Below are positions 1 through 12,668 of a stretch of DNA of 64,000 bases, one piece after another; positions within the stretch are counted from its first letter, which is position 1, and the number at the start of each line of letters is the position of its first letter. A program made the translations under genes and the position numbers. Origin of the DNA: Lithospermum erythrorhizon (lineage: Eukaryota > Streptophyta > Magnoliopsida > Boraginales > Boraginaceae); contig JADFUC010000760.1 in the NCBI GenBank assembly GCA_019722365.1, forward strand, positions 62,001-126,000, written 5' to 3'. The notes under the pieces were generated by a model that was not told where the DNA came from, made no database searches, and was given only the letters and a program-made list of their open reading frames with translations.

Positions 1-990
1 CATTTGTGGAATAACTTCGAGGTTAGTATTTTTTAGTGGCATTTATGTTATTTGTGAGATGTGGATTGTTAACTTTTAACAAAATATTATTTTATTTATA
101 GAATTACTTTGATTTGGAGGTTGATGAATCGGTGGCGAAGCATGTTACATGTAACCTTCTTTAGTACCGAAAAGAGAGCTATTAGATGCGGTGAAAGAGA
201 GAAGCTGGCCCCACATGTTAATAAGGTTGGATGATGTGAGGACTTGATTGTGGCTTAAAGGCTGCCATGAATCTGAGCTTCAATTTGTTGGGATTCCTTT
301 TGTTGAGCAGGAAGACCCGAAGCGTTGGCGTTGAAGATGCGGCGAAGAAAAGAGTCGGGCAACCAAAGGCGCGGGGAGGCATGGGTTGGGAAATGTGATC
401 TGAAACGAATGAGAATACGATAGTTGATTCTTATGTATTTAAATTTGTTAATTTGTGGTTCGATTCTTTGTAAGGGTTTGATTTAATGTTTATATACAGG
501 AAGAAAAAAAGCAGGGGTTCGACACTACCAGACAGAAATTCTTCTAGAAACTTGAAATCGTAAGAAGAACTCTATCTGAAGTCTGCGGCGTTCCATAACA
601 AAAAATTTCAAATAGCTTGGGTATTCTCTTGTTCTCTTTTGCTATTGAAATATTAAAATGGTGATTGTGAGTATGTTAAAATGTTTGAAATAGGCTTGCT
701 GACGTTGGAAATGTTTGGAAGTAGTTGGATTCTCTTTGTTCGATTCTTTTGTATTCTCTTTTGTTTCGCATTTCTTTGTTTGAAAGTAACTGCGGCGTTG
801 AAATGTTTACCGTTCGAAATTTTGTTTGAGCCCATTTCGCGTTTGTATTGAATGTTTGGAGTAATGCGAGTAGAGTATGTCATTCACATGCGATGCGATT
901 GAGATTGTTTAGGAAGCTTCAAAACATTTCATCTTGTTCATCTTAATTACGTTACTACAATTGAATATTTGTTTAAAGCCTTGTTTATCT
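1..990. other. Left flank, probably CACTA interior; no gene recognised
   Basis: I see no intact gene here. The first 60 bases contain GTGG/GGCATTTATG-type motifs like those in the CACTA 3' subterminal region, so this is probably part of the same transposon. A stretch near 110-400 has the higher GC content and codon-like texture of a decayed ORF, but every frame is broken and I could not assign a domain. The short ORF at 653-883 on the minus strand has no family features. The CACTA left terminus was not found and probably lies before the window. Confidence 0.35.
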
Positions 991-3452
991 TGTTTACTAA
1001 TAACTTGATCACATTTTCAAAAAAAATTAATTTTCGGACGGTGGGACTAGAGGATAGTATAAATAATTTCGATGATAATATTATTTAAGTAAATTTTTGT
1101 GATATTTATATTCGGTAGTTTTGTCATGGAATATTTGATCTTTGGAATCGGGTTGCGGAGATTTAAATGCGATAGCGGAGAATTAACGGGAAACGAGCAG
1201 GGACCGAGTTTTTAAATGTCTAACCGTCTTTATCTTAATCTCGTAATCAAACAACACGTGATAATCTTCCTCTTTTGAGAGATTCTTCCCTCCCCTTAAA
1301 GATTTCATTTCCATTTCTCTACGATTATGCTGTTTCAAGATCGGTTTAGCAAAGTGTCTTTTCTCCCAATGCATTCTTGATTAAGGTATGAAGTTCAAGT
1401 CTTTGAGATATTTCTTGAGTTTTGACATGGTTGACTTTAGTTGACTTTCCATAATTCAATTGTATGATGAATCTTAGTTGGTTATGGGTTACATGACGTA
1501 TATAAGTGATTAGTGTGATTTAAATTCGTTTTGAGGATAAGTATGTTGGGTTGACTTTTGGTTTCGGTTGACTTTTGGGTTGATATTTTTAAGAGCACAA
1601 ATGTAGGAGGTTATGTTGGGACCTTATTATAGTTATTGTGATATTAAATTGGTGATTTAAAATTAATTTAAAGGGAATAAGGTTGAGAAAAAGAGTGTTA
1701 ATTCAGAGTTAGGGATTTATAATTGATATTTCGGAGTATAGATTGTTAATTATGGACCTGCTGATTATCTAGAATGATTTATAAGTTGATTTGTAATGAT
1801 TAAGTGATAAGATGGAATTTTAGCGGGGGATCGATTGGGTTGTATCCGATGGGATTATAATTCGATAGTTTATCAAAATCATGTTAGGCTAGCAGAGATA
1901 GTTCCCCAAGTTGGTTATGTATCTTCTAAAATGATGATCTGATTATATACTTTACAGGTGTTTGTTTAGGCGTTGATCGTGGAAAAGGGCGATTCGTGAT
2001 TGTGTTCGCGGAGGGTTTTGTGTATTGGAGGTGATATCTTTATCTAAAGTTGTTCTTTAAGTATTCATTATAAATTGTGTGAATATTTTATTGTGTTATG
2101 ATTACGTGAGAATGACATACATGTAATTGTTATATGATTATGTGATTATATTACGTAGGCGTTGAAGATTTGCTTGAGGTAAATGTGACTTGAACTCAAA
2201 CTTATGTTTGTGATTTATGTGGCCTTAGCTAAACATATGTTTAATGGCACTTGTCGGCAGCTTATGTTTCTGTGGCCTTGTCGTAACTTATGATTTTGTG
2301 GCCTTGTCGTGGATTGTGTTTGTTTTATGATTGTGAGATGTTTAGGCTGTGTGTAGATATTGTTTAGGGTAGAGTAGGCTGGTTATTGAGAGGTGATGGA
2401 TTTAGGATTATCTGACTTGGTGGCTTGAGTGTGAGGATTTGACTATGTTGGGATGATTAGGGGTTAGGTGACTCTCCTTCCTTGCGGGGATATGCTGACG
2501 ATATTGGCCTCTTAGTGTATAAGAGCGGTGTGCCTTATACTTAGTGTATAAGGCGTGCACTTGTACTTGTATGAGTGCGTGTGCCTTATACTTTGTGTAT
2601 AAGTGCGATTGTGCACTATACTTTGTGTATAAGTGCGGTTTGGCCTTATACTACGGTATAAGTGCGGGGGTGATTATTGATTAGTCTATTCTGCGGTGAA
2701 GCGGATTGGTATATCTGGCATTAGAGGTTGGTATCTTGGTGGGGATATGAGATAGGAGGTTTGATGACTAGAGTTTTAGTAGTTGTTAAAGTCTATTAAT
2801 TTCTTTACGAAATTGTGTGTGAACTGCTTATTATATCTTCATGTGTATATCTGAGATTTCTGGAATGGTATATATTATTTTAGGTAGTCCTGGATATATG
2901 TATTTATTCATATTTGGTATTATATTATTGATTATTTCGTTTACGTATGTTAAGTTCACTTACATGTTAAGTTTTAAACAAAACATGAACTACACTTCTT
3001 CGCGTTAGGCGGCATTTCATTTGTGCCGGAGTTGTGAGGCGGATGATTGGGCAATTTGTTTGAGGATTTTGTTATTGTTAAGTGGCTAGGTGGCCAGCGG
3101 GTGGCAGAGGATCCTCACAGTTTGATTTTGATGTGTTGTCAAGCTGTTTTATTGTTGTATTTACTTTTGAAACTTTAGCGCTTACATTGAGGCGGTTGTC
3201 ATTTTCTATTACAGTCTGATCTTTGCTCTCTTTTGTAGCCTTCTTGGAGCATTCTTTGTTTATTTGGGAGATGTTGTATATATATGGGTTGGTTTGGTTA
3301 GATATCAGCTGATGGATTATAATTTTAAAAGCATTTTGATTTGTGATCACATTTTTGGATGACACGGTGTGTTTTTAAACTGAGTCGTCCATCGGTTTGG
3401 TGACTCTAGTGTTCCGGATTTTAATGACTCTCCACTTTCAGGCGGCCCGACT
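991..3452 (+). repeat. R2-family LTR (first copy, D1), probably a solo LTR
   Basis: This stretch aligns by eye along its length with 9648-12076 and with the reverse complement of 28385-30999. Shared landmarks in order are a poly-A run followed by AATTTTCGG, a TTGACTTT-rich block (about 1424-1580), a GGCCTTGTCG repeat (2235-2315), a TATAAG-type palindromic array (2503-2665) and a conserved end block, GTCGTCCATCGGTTTGGTGA (about 3385-3405). No gag or pol follows it. The DNA on its right leads into CACTA transposase sequence, so I call it a solo LTR inserted in the CACTA element. Both ends are approximate because the copies are divergent. Confidence 0.7.
2503..2665. repeat. Palindromic tandem array inside the R2 LTR
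   Basis: About four to five imperfect copies of a unit of roughly 35 bases are seen. Its core GCCTTATACTTTGTGTATAA is partly self-complementary (TTATAC...GTATAA). The same array recurs in the other two R2 LTRs at about 11153-11300 and, in reverse complement, at 29160-29490. Copy number and spacing differ between copies. Confidence 0.75.
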
Positions 3453-4879
3453 GGGCGAAGATGGATCTGATTTCCTCTTTGTTTGATTTATCTTACAAAT
3501 AATATATATGTGTAGGAAAAGTATGTATTGATATTCAAGGCTAGGTATAGGGAGGAGTTGGACCCGGCAATACTTCGCGATATGCGTATATGGATCTGAT
3601 CGAGGAGGTGGAGGAGGTCGGAGAAAGTCGGCGTTTGGGTTTGGCACTAATTTTCGGTCAATGAGCTATAACTTTCATTCTCAATCCTCCTTTTCCGGAA
3701 ATGGAAGTATCTATGGTGGGCTGTCCAAATAAAAGGCTAGATGAAGCTTCAAAGCGGAAGTCTCGGAAGGGAGGAGGAGGTAATAAGTATGAAGGCAAGC
3801 GGGCGACTTACCGTTACAAAGTTAGTTCACCCGGTATTACTGTGGTGCCGCGTGGCCGATCGTCATACTTAGTAGTTTTTTACTCGGTTTAAATATGTTG
3901 ATATGTTGATGCGGGCTACTCAGACATTTGGTGATGTTGTGTAAAGTTAGTATGGTTTGGCTCTTTATTCTGCGAGAGGATATGTTTGGGGTGGTTTAAA
4001 TATTATTTTTCATTTTCTATTTTTTATGTATCTGACGTTTTTAAATATACGCAACATTTACGTGGCGTTTTATTAATTTGTAACATTTATGTGTCGTTTT
4101 GGTCATTCTTGGAATCGCATAGACAACGACTTGGCATTTCATTTCCTCGTTTTTCCGATGAAAACTATTCTGACCTAAATAAGTCTAATATTTTTTATTT
4201 CATCAAATTGGTTCTTAAAATGTAGAAGATTATCTAATAAGTCTAATATCTTGGTACATTTTCCTTCATTTCATCCATTTATTTGAAATTATTAAAGTCG
4301 TTCTTCGGCTTCATTTAATTTTACTCACATGAAATAGACGATATTATAATATTTTAAATGAATTAATTAGTTAAACAAATTATGTAAATTTGTATTTATT
4401 ACAAAAACATAATAATAAAGGGAAAAATTTAATTTGTAATTATTACCTAATTATTAAATTGGTTAAATTTGGTGTAAATATCTAAATTATGTCAAAAATA
4501 TAGGTATAGGCGGGTTAAATGCGTTGGATATGCTCATGGCGTAACCGCTGATGGGTCACTTATAATGAGCAGCAATTTATCGGGGGTTAAAAAATTTCTT
4601 CTTAGATGCAGCGAAAGCATGCCGAAGCGTTAGACCAATAATGAAATTAGATGTCCGTGTAATGTTTATGTTTGGATTGGAGGCAGTTGAGATGCATATA
4701 TGTGAAAATGGCTTTGTTACGGGATATGAAAGATGGGTTTATCATGGCGAGGCATTATGAATTTCCATGATTGAGGATAAGAAGCGAGGATAAAGTGTGG
4801 GTCAAGTTTGATGAATGTGAGAATATGGTGGAGGATGTGTTAGGGATCCGTGATGATAATGATAATGAAGGTGATGTTG
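3453..4879. other. CACTA interior between the R2 LTR and TNP2; no identifiable gene
   Basis: This stretch holds a short Lys/Gly-rich ORF (3701-3892, 63 codons) with no domain I recognise. It is followed by AT-rich DNA with GACGTTTT and GTGGCGTTTT motifs (about 4030-4100) like those of the CACTA subterminal region. A GA-rich coding-like block starts near 3600. I do not assign a product. It may be a decayed accessory ORF of the CACTA element. Confidence 0.35.
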
Positions 4880-7800
4880 ATGAAGATCCCTAATATTCGT
4901 GACAATACTTCCGTTTGATGGAGGATGCCAGCCCAGCTTTATGGGATGGATGTACTCTTTCGCTAAGTTAAAATTAGGCGTGGGGTGAGTAAATCTAAAT
5001 CAGATGCAGGATTTAGCATTATTTCAAAGAGATGTTGCTCACATCGATGAGCGACCACAACGGAGGCTACAATTCTAATAGTTTTATGAAACTAAGAAAG
5101 TGTAGAACCTCTCTTTATGCTGACATAAGATTCATGCTTGCGTGAACAATTGCATGTTGTTCTATAAAGAATATGAAGACTTGGAAAGTTGCGTTCGTTG
5201 CTTTGAACCTCGTTATAAGCCCTCATGCTACGAGTCGGCTTCAAGCGATGTTCCACGTAAGGTATTTATTTATTTACCTTTGAAAAATTAAATAAAACGT
5301 CCTATATATAATAAATAAAAGCTGCCAAAGATGACATGGCACGGAGGGACAGAGCCTAGATCGTCTCAGCATCCAAGGGATGGTGAGGCTTAAAATTTCG
5401 ATGCGCTATGTATCCAATTTAAATTTGAAGAGCGTAATGTGAGAGTCGTCGTGCACAGCAGTTCGATCCTTTGTGATTTGGTCGTTCTTATTCTTGTTGG
5501 CCCACGTTGATGATATGTGTACAATTTGCCCTCCAGTGTATGTATGGAAGGAGCCGTATGTGTTCTTGTCTTTTGATTATACTAGCCCGAAGAGTCCGGG
5601 GCGTGATATAGATATGTTTCTAAGGCCCATGGTGGATGGATTAAATGATTTATGGTATGTTGGTGTTAACACTTGGGATTCCTTACAAACAACCCAATTT
5701 TCAACCAGTGGCATTGATGTGGACCATTAGTGATTTTCGGCATATGGAATGTTGAATTTTTTTATCTTTATCATGTGTATGGAAAGCTGGCTAAAGGAGG
5801 GGAAAAAACATAGTTGGTTTGATTGTCACCGTCCATTCTCTGATGACCATGAATATAGGCCAACCTAGGAGAGAAGCTTTCAAGAAGAAGAGCGAGGACT
5901 TGGCCTCGAGAGATCTGTGAAAGGCGAAGTGGAGATGAGTTATTTCATATAGTGTCCCTCTTAGATCTGACGTGTTGGAAGTTCTAAGCATGTGGACATA
6001 GGACCAAATGGTTATAGTCCAAACTCATAATTAGACGAAAGAAAGAGCATATTAAGAACTTCCTTATTGGGCTAAACTAAAAATCGGGCATAATGTCTCG
6101 ATTTACATACGCGAAAACGATGGTGAGAACTTCTTGCTTAGCGATGATGGATGTCAAGAAACGAAGGACAAGGCGTCGAGGAGGATCTTGAGGTTCCTTA
6201 CATATAGCATTCACTTGACAACCTGTGAATGGGCTTTGCCAAACCAAAAGCAACTACGCTTTGACACGAAACAGCAATAATGAGTCCGTGGTTGATAAAA
6301 TTAAAGGCCTTTGATGATTATGCTTTAACTTCTGAGAGTGTTCAAGTAATGCCAAGTTCCATGAGGGCTTAAGAGTCGCGACATGCACATACTTATTTGA
6401 AGGTGATTCATGTGTTGCTTTCGGCTGCTACTGAAAACACATTTTGAGGAAGCTATCCAGTTATGCAGCTTAACTTTGAACATTTAAATGCTTCCGCCCC
6501 TCTGATTGACCCGTCCGGATATTGGGGCGTAATATTATTTATTTATTTAAGTTAGAGAAAATATTTCCACCTGATGTTCGATGTAATGGAGCATTTACAC
6601 ATTCCACTTACTTGTATGAGGCTTTGATGGAGTGATCCTGTACATTGGGGTGGATATGCCACTTTTGAGTTGTGAGTATTAAATAATTTACATATTACAT
6701 ACATTTAATTTTGTTAAGGCATAATCATATATATATTTGAATATGATGCTTGGAAGGCAAGCATATGGATTCGTCAAAGGCGCATATGAAGGTTCAATAT
6801 GTGAGGCTATTTACTCACAAATTATTAAACCATTTGTTTCCGTTGTACTTGACGAAAAGCGTCTGAGACCATACCGATGAATCTGATAATGGAGAAAGAG
6901 GTAGATGATGGGCCGATTGTCATTGTCTGGTCACTTGAGTCGGCCTACCGTAGATTCTTGATGAATGATAAAGAGTGGAAACTTCTGGCATATGCATCTT
7001 TATGCAATCTTAGGAAGTGACACCATCTTTAGTAAGCCAGTCTATCTACGATAATTTAATTGTTGATAAGCACTATTTCATTAATGGATAAATACAATTT
7101 ACCGTAATTCAATAATTTTTAAATTACCGTATGATTGAGGACCTTATCTTAGAAATGACTCTAATCGGGATCGAATAGTTAATGTAGGTACATGACTTTG
7201 AGAAATTATGTAGATTACTAGTTTAATACTTGATTTTAACTACTTCTATTTGTTTATATTATCTTCGGTTGTGGTTAAATTATAAACTAGGTGCACGGAT
7301 ATATATTTTCTAGGTGTCTAATATGGAGAATGTCGACCCGGCGACTGTTGCAGCAGCTCTTGGTCCACGAAGGGAAATGACCTAGTACAAAGAGTGTACC
7401 TGAAATGGATGCCTATTATTGCAGAAATAGTGCGAGCTGATGTCTGACCAAATAATAGTGGTGTTTGTGCTTGAAGGGTATTTAATATTCGGATAGTGGC
7501 GTATCGATTACTCTGAGTTATTCATATGGAGTTGAGATAACGGTTTAGAGCGAGGCAGTTGTCTTTATTGAAGTGTCATTGGATTCGATACCAAGAGGTG
7601 GATCAAGTGCACAGGGCAGTCGTGCAAATAAAAAGCAAAGAAAAGGAAAAGGTTTACAATGGATGATATTTTATCTACTAAAACATAAACAAGTGTTCTA
7701 CATATTATGTGATAGAAACATCTTGAATGGGTGGTTGCGTCAAAACATTTGCAAGGAGTGGTGGTTAGCTAATATTCGAAGATGGCGTCATGGAATTGCT

Positions 7801-7980
7801 TTGAGAGAAGAGCAACCGTGCAATGCGTTCAACAATGGGCACAAATAATGATAATATTCTTTTGACAATGAAATATGACGGTGATGATAATGAAAGTCAT
7901 TATTATTTACAAATGAAGATAATGTGAAAGTAGGGGCAAGCGATGATAGCGATAGCGATGATGAGAATGGCGAGAATTAG
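4880..7980 (+). pseudogene. TNP2-like CACTA transposase, frameshifted
   Basis: TNP2 (TNPD) transposases cut and move CACTA elements. Pieces in TNP2 order can be read across frames. A Zn-ribbon-like segment sits near 5080-5260, with peptides such as HKIHACVNNCMLFYKEYEDL and a following SCVRCFEPRYK containing CxxC. An HPRDGEA segment follows near 5370. The best-preserved core lies in one open frame (5473-5730), with KEPYVFLSF, PKSPGRDIDMFLRPMVD and LWYVGVNTWDS, matching the KEPYVFLSL-PGPKSPG-DVFLRPLIDELKELW block typical of the family. A KLEKIFPPDV segment near 6545-6590 matches the later conserved region. The last part is acidic (DDSDSDDENGEN) and ends at a TAG near 7980. Many stops and frameshifts make it non-functional as it stands. 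Introns could explain a few breaks but not all. Confidence 0.85.
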
Positions 7981-9027
7981 TGCGTTGTCTAATAATATAA
8001 TGTATTATGTACTTGTTACGCATTTATTTTATAAAATAGGTTATTTGATATATGTATTATACAATTTGAGGAATATTGGTAGTAGAGTTTAAATATCTGT
8101 GCTGAGGAGTTTAAATTCAGTTCGATAATGTGTATTTGAAAATTTTGTATCTACATGTCGTTTGTGTGACGTTCTAGATTTAATTTATTTAATATAAAAG
8201 ATGATATCACATTTTTGTGGCGTTGTGATAATAATTTATTAAAATCAAAGTATTTTATGATTTCATTTTGTCTATCGTTTTACGGCGTTCACAAGATTTA
8301 ATTTATTAATATAAAAAGAATATCGTATGACATTTTGGCGCGTTATAATGAATTAATTTATAATAGCAAAGTATTTTATGATTAATTTTCTCTATAGTTT
8401 ACTGACGGCGTTATAGGATTTAATTTGATAATATAAAGATATTGTATGACATTTACGTGACGTTATCTTATTTAAGTAAATATCGTAATTTTTGTATGAC
8501 ATGTTGTGTGGCGATGTTGGGTTTATTGGGGACAAAAAGAATTTTGGCCTAAGCGGAAAAGGCTTTATAGTATGGCGGGTTTCTGACGTTTGCCATAAGC
8601 GAAATTCAAAATTCAAAAATCGATAATATCTCTTGTCTCCTCCTATAAATATAACATAACAAATCCATTTTCTTAACCTTTGTTGGTAATTTTTCGTTTT
8701 TCTTGTTTTTTAACATGGTTCCATTTATTAAGTTAATGTATTGATTTCATAGTTTTTATTATAATGTTATATCTTAAGCATCTTTTTTGTATAGAATTTC
8801 AATTTTGAAGTTTAGGAATATATGTCTTTTCTTAACTTGTTTGTTTATATATTAACTTGTTTATTATTTATACAGCAAAATCAAAATATAGTTTAACTAA
8901 GATATTTTATAGTTTGAAAAATAAGTGTTTAAATAAGTTGTTTATATTTAATCAAAATAATTAATATTCTTTATTATGAATGCTTTCGTATTCATGTTTA
9001 AAATAATGTTTATATTTTATTCATTTA

Positions 9028-9072
<45 letters not shown>

Positions 9073-9647
9073 TTATATATATATATATATATCTGATATT
9101 AAATATTACTAAAATTGATATTTTGTTTATATTTACAATATTCTTTATAAACTATTAATTTTTTATTATTATATGGTGTGGCGTTTATATGGCGTTACAT
9201 TTATTCTTATATTTAATAAATTAATTAACTTTAATATTAAGTATGTGACGTTTTTATCTAGATTAGTAATATTATTATATTTTATAAATTAATTAATTAT
9301 TATTAAGTGTCTTAGATTATGCCGTCTTGATTATAATTATATTGATTTAATAATTTTATTTATATTATTAGTGTGACGTTTTTTATACGTAGCAGTTAAT
9401 ATTATTATATTTATAAATTAATTATTATTAAATTAAACGTTGATATGGCGTCTTGATTATTATTACATGATTTAATTATTTATTTTATATTATTAATTAG
9501 CGTTTATTTATTGTGGTTAATATTATTATATTTTATAAGTGAATTAATTAATATTAAGTATGTGACATTATTATAGGCGTCCGTATTATTTATTATATCG
9601 ATTTAATTATTTATTTATATTTATTAGTGTGGTTTTTATCGTAGCAG
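7981..9647 (+). repeat. CACTA 3' subterminal repeat region, left of the nested LTR
   Basis: This is AT-rich non-coding DNA with recurring ATGACATTTnTGTGGCGTT and TGTGACGTTTTTAT motifs embedded in similar AT stretches (for example near 8210, 8330, 8455, 8500, 9175, 9245, 9370 and 9430). From 9175 the motif comes with ATAAATTAATTAATTATTA roughly every 120-150 bases, giving a degenerate tandem organisation. Such motifs are the usual transposase-binding subterminal repeats of CACTA elements. That role is inferred here. Confidence 0.65.
9031..9093. repeat. (AT)n microsatellite
   Basis: Nearly pure AT dinucleotide repeat with one ACTT interruption. A short ORF across it (8976-9158, Ile/Tyr alternation) is only the translation of the repeat. 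Confidence 0.95.
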
Positions 9648-12076
9648 TTAATACAATAACTTGTCGCGTTAAAAAAAAAAATTTAATTTTTCGATTAGGC
9701 AGTTGGGACAGGGGATAGTATAATTTTTTTCGATGATAATATTATTTATTAAAATTTTTAGCGTTCATTCTCAAATTTTAGTAAATTAATTTGCCATGGA
9801 AGAATTTTATCATTTGAGAAATAAAGTTCGTAGGAGATTTAAAATCTGATAATTAAGCAAAAACCGAGCAGGACTCAGAATTTTTATAAATATCTTTCTT
9901 GACTTATCTCAAATGTCAAACAACACATTTTCATCTTGTTCTTGTTTTGTAGAATATTCTCTAAACTTAACCCTAAACATTTTCCATTTCTCACCCCAGT
10001 TGTCATTTCCAAGCTTCCAAGCAGAATATTCTTCTTAGGTGGTAAATTCAAATGCTGAGATATTTCCCAGGTTTGAGATAGTTGACTTTTAGTTGACTTT
10101 TACATAATTAGATTTTATGATAAATCTTTAGTTTGGTTTATAGGTTATGTGACGTCCTTCTCTGATGATGAATTACATTGATTTAGAGATCGTTTAGAGA
10201 CGTTATAGTCGAGACTTTAGAGTTTCAGTTGACTTTTTATGTGGATATTTTTATAAAACTTTAAATGTAGGAGGTTATATTGGGACCTTATTATGATTGT
10301 TTAGATGTTTAAATTGGTGATTTAAAATTTATTAAAGGGTGTTATATTTGAAAAAAGTAGAAAATTCCAAGTTAGTTATAATTGATATTTGAATTATAGA
10401 TTGTTAATTATGAACGATGATTGTTAGAATGACATAAGTTGATTTGTAGTGAAAGTAATAAGATGGAATTTAGGGGGATCGATTGGGTTGTGTCCGATGG
10501 GATTATAATTGATAGTTGCTCAAGTAAAGTTAGACCGTTTAGAAATCACTTTCCCCAAAGAATTGGTTATGTATCCTCTGAAACGCCGGTATAGTAATAG
10601 GTTTTATCATACTTTTACGGTATTTTTATTAGAAATTCGTGGAAAAGAGCGATTACCTTGATTGTCTTTCGCGAAAGGTTTCTGGGTATGAAGTGAAATC
10701 TTATCTCATGGTGTACTTCGTGCACATGATTTGTGATATACATGTTATTGTGGTGTGTGATTATGTGAAATGATGTACATGTCATTTGTGTTATGATTAT
10801 GAGAGTGATATACATGTAATTGTTGTATGTGATTGTGTGTTTACGTGGCTGAAGATTCACTTTGGAGGTAATGCCAGCTTGAACTCCCCAACTTATATTT
10901 AGTGCTGTGGCCTTGTCGGCACGATTATATTATATGGCCTTGTCGGCACTTTTGATGTGTTGTGGCCTTGTAAGCGGGTGTGATTGATTCTGATTCATAG
11001 GATGTTTTAGGTGTGTCTTTATGTCTTTGTTTGGGAATTAGATGTTGTTTAGATTTATCTCGTAGGTTGAGGCCTTGGCAGTATCGGTGATACAGGATTA
11101 CTAGGGATGAGGTGACTCTCGCTACTTGCGGGGATATGTAGCCTTGATTATTTTATCACACGGTATAGCGTGCGGTTTTGGCCTTATACTTCGGTATAGG
11201 CGGTATCGATCTTATGATCACTTTCTTGTGCGTGTCGATGTATTACTATCTTCACGGTATAGCGTGCGATTTAGCCTTATACTTGCGGTATAAAATTGTT
11301 TATAGCGGTTGATCCGTTCCTGTGAGGTAGGCAGTTGAGTATATGCGCGTTAGAGGTTGGTATCTTTGTGGAGATATGAAGTAGAAGGTGATGGTAGATT
11401 TATAGTCGATGTTGAGTCTCTGTGATTTCATTTGGGTGATTGTGTGCTTTATTGGGGCCATACATTATATCTTAACATGTTATGCACAGACACTTCTTGA
11501 AACACATTGTATGACTGATTAGATAGTCCACGGATATATGTATAGTATTCATATTTGACTATTAAAAGTCGACTATCTCGTTCCGTATGGTAAGTTCACC
11601 CACGTGTTGCAAATTTCCCCTTTAGCTTAGCGAGCTTTAACTTTTTTAAGCTATGTTTGGTATTTCATTTATGCCGGTTATGGTGGTAGTTGAACTGAAA
11701 TTTGTTGGAAGTTTGTTCAGTGGCTAGGTGAGCATCGGGTGGTGATTCCTTGATCTCATTTTGATGTGTTGTCGGCAGTTTCATTGTTGTATTTCCTTTT
11801 GAAGCCACTAGACTTGTCGTGATCATTTTATTCGAGGATACAGTCACGTATGTCTGTTGTAGCCTTGCCAGCGTTACTTTATTTTAGGATATATTTGTGT
11901 ATATATATATATAGGTTGGTCATTTCGATGCTCGGTGATGGATTATAAATTTTAAAAGCTTGTTTTGATTTGGGAAACTTAATTGTGATCGCATTTTTGG
12001 ATAGAAGCAATTGTGTTTTAAGCGGAGTCGTCAATCGGTTTGGTGACTTCTGGTGTTCAGTTGTATGTGTGTCCTC
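9648..12076 (+). repeat. R2-family LTR (second copy, D2), solo, nested in the CACTA element
   Basis: It has the same ordered landmarks as 991-3452: a TACAATAACTTG start followed by a poly-A run, the TTGACTTTTAGTTGACTTT block (10080-10100), the GGCCTTGTCGGC repeat (10905-10975), the TATAC palindromic array (11153-11300) and the end block with TCAATCGGTTTGGTGACTTC (about 12030-12050). It lies within CACTA subterminal repeats on both sides, so it inserted after the CACTA element. Neither primer-binding-site/gag sequence nor a polypurine tract is present at its edges. The right end is divergent and could be off by tens of bases. Confidence 0.75.
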
Positions 12077-12638
12077 TGATTTAATTATTTATTTTTATAT
12101 TTATTGATGTGGCTAGGCGCGATTAATATTATTATATTTTATAAATTGAATTAATTAATAAGTGTGTGGCGTTATTGTAGGCGTCTATATTATTATATAA
12201 AAGTTAATTATTTATCTAATATTAATTGTGTGACATTTTATAGCAGTTAATATTCTCATTTTATAAATTTATTAATTAATATAAAATGTGTGACGTTATT
12301 TACTTATCCATTCAATCTAGTTATAGTAATCTTAAGTACATTTTCTTAATTAAGTGTGTTTTTATTATGTGACGATTTTGCCCGTGAATAATTATCTTAA
12401 TATTAAGTACATTTTCTTAATTAACTGTGCTTAATTTGTGTGACGTTTGTGTGGCGGTCTATTAGGTCAAATTTACCCGGGTTATTCCACTGATGGTGAC
12501 GTTTCTAAATGTCACACAATCATCATACTCGTTTTATTATTATGGCGATTTACTGACGTTCGATTTTTGTGGCTCATGATGCATTGTTTTCGCCATAGAA
12601 GCGTCTTAAAAGGCCTATCGACATTTTGTGGCGTTTTT
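12077..12638 (+). repeat. CACTA 3' subterminal repeats, right of the nested LTR
   Basis: This continues the pattern seen at 9175-9647: ATTAATTAATA blocks alternate with GTGTGGCGTTATTGTAGGCG and GTGTGACGTTATTT motifs. After about 12440 the motif density rises (GTGACGTTT, GTGGCGTTT and their near-complements CGCCATAGAAGCG). This is typical of the last few hundred bases of a CACTA element. Confidence 0.7.
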
Positions 12639-12668
12639 GAAGTTGCATTAGCCAAATCTGTAGTAGTG
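12639..12668 (-). repeat. CACTA right terminal inverted repeat
   Basis: On the minus strand the sequence from 12668 inward reads CACTACTACAGATTTGGCTA. CACTA elements begin with CACTA and make 3-base target duplications. The outside bases are ATA, but the partner end is not in the window, so the duplication cannot be checked. Confidence 0.8.

Larger units (their letters stand above)
3453..12668 (+). mobile_element. CACTA (En/Spm) DNA transposon, right part, with an R2 LTR nested in it
   Basis: Three things support a CACTA element read left to right. There is a TNP2-type transposase pseudogene at about 4880-7980. A long 3' subterminal region is dense in GACGTT, GGCGTT and TGTGGCG motifs (8160-9650 and 12080-12650). 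The right end, read on the minus strand from 12668, begins CACTACTACAGATTTGG, the signature CACTA terminal inverted repeat. The R2 LTR at 9648-12076 interrupts the subterminal repeats, because the same motif-rich AT sequence continues on both sides of it. The left terminus is not visible, so the element probably starts before the window and would then also contain the R2 LTR at 991-3452. Confidence 0.82.

Noticed and set aside
8976..9158. 60-codon ORF with alternating Ile/Tyr
   Set aside because: Direct translation of an AT microsatellite.
991..12076. One complete R2 retrotransposon with LTRs at 991-3452 and 9648-12076
   Set aside because: The DNA between them is CACTA transposase and subterminal repeats, with no priming site, gag/pol or polypurine tract next to the LTRs. 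Two solo LTRs fit better.
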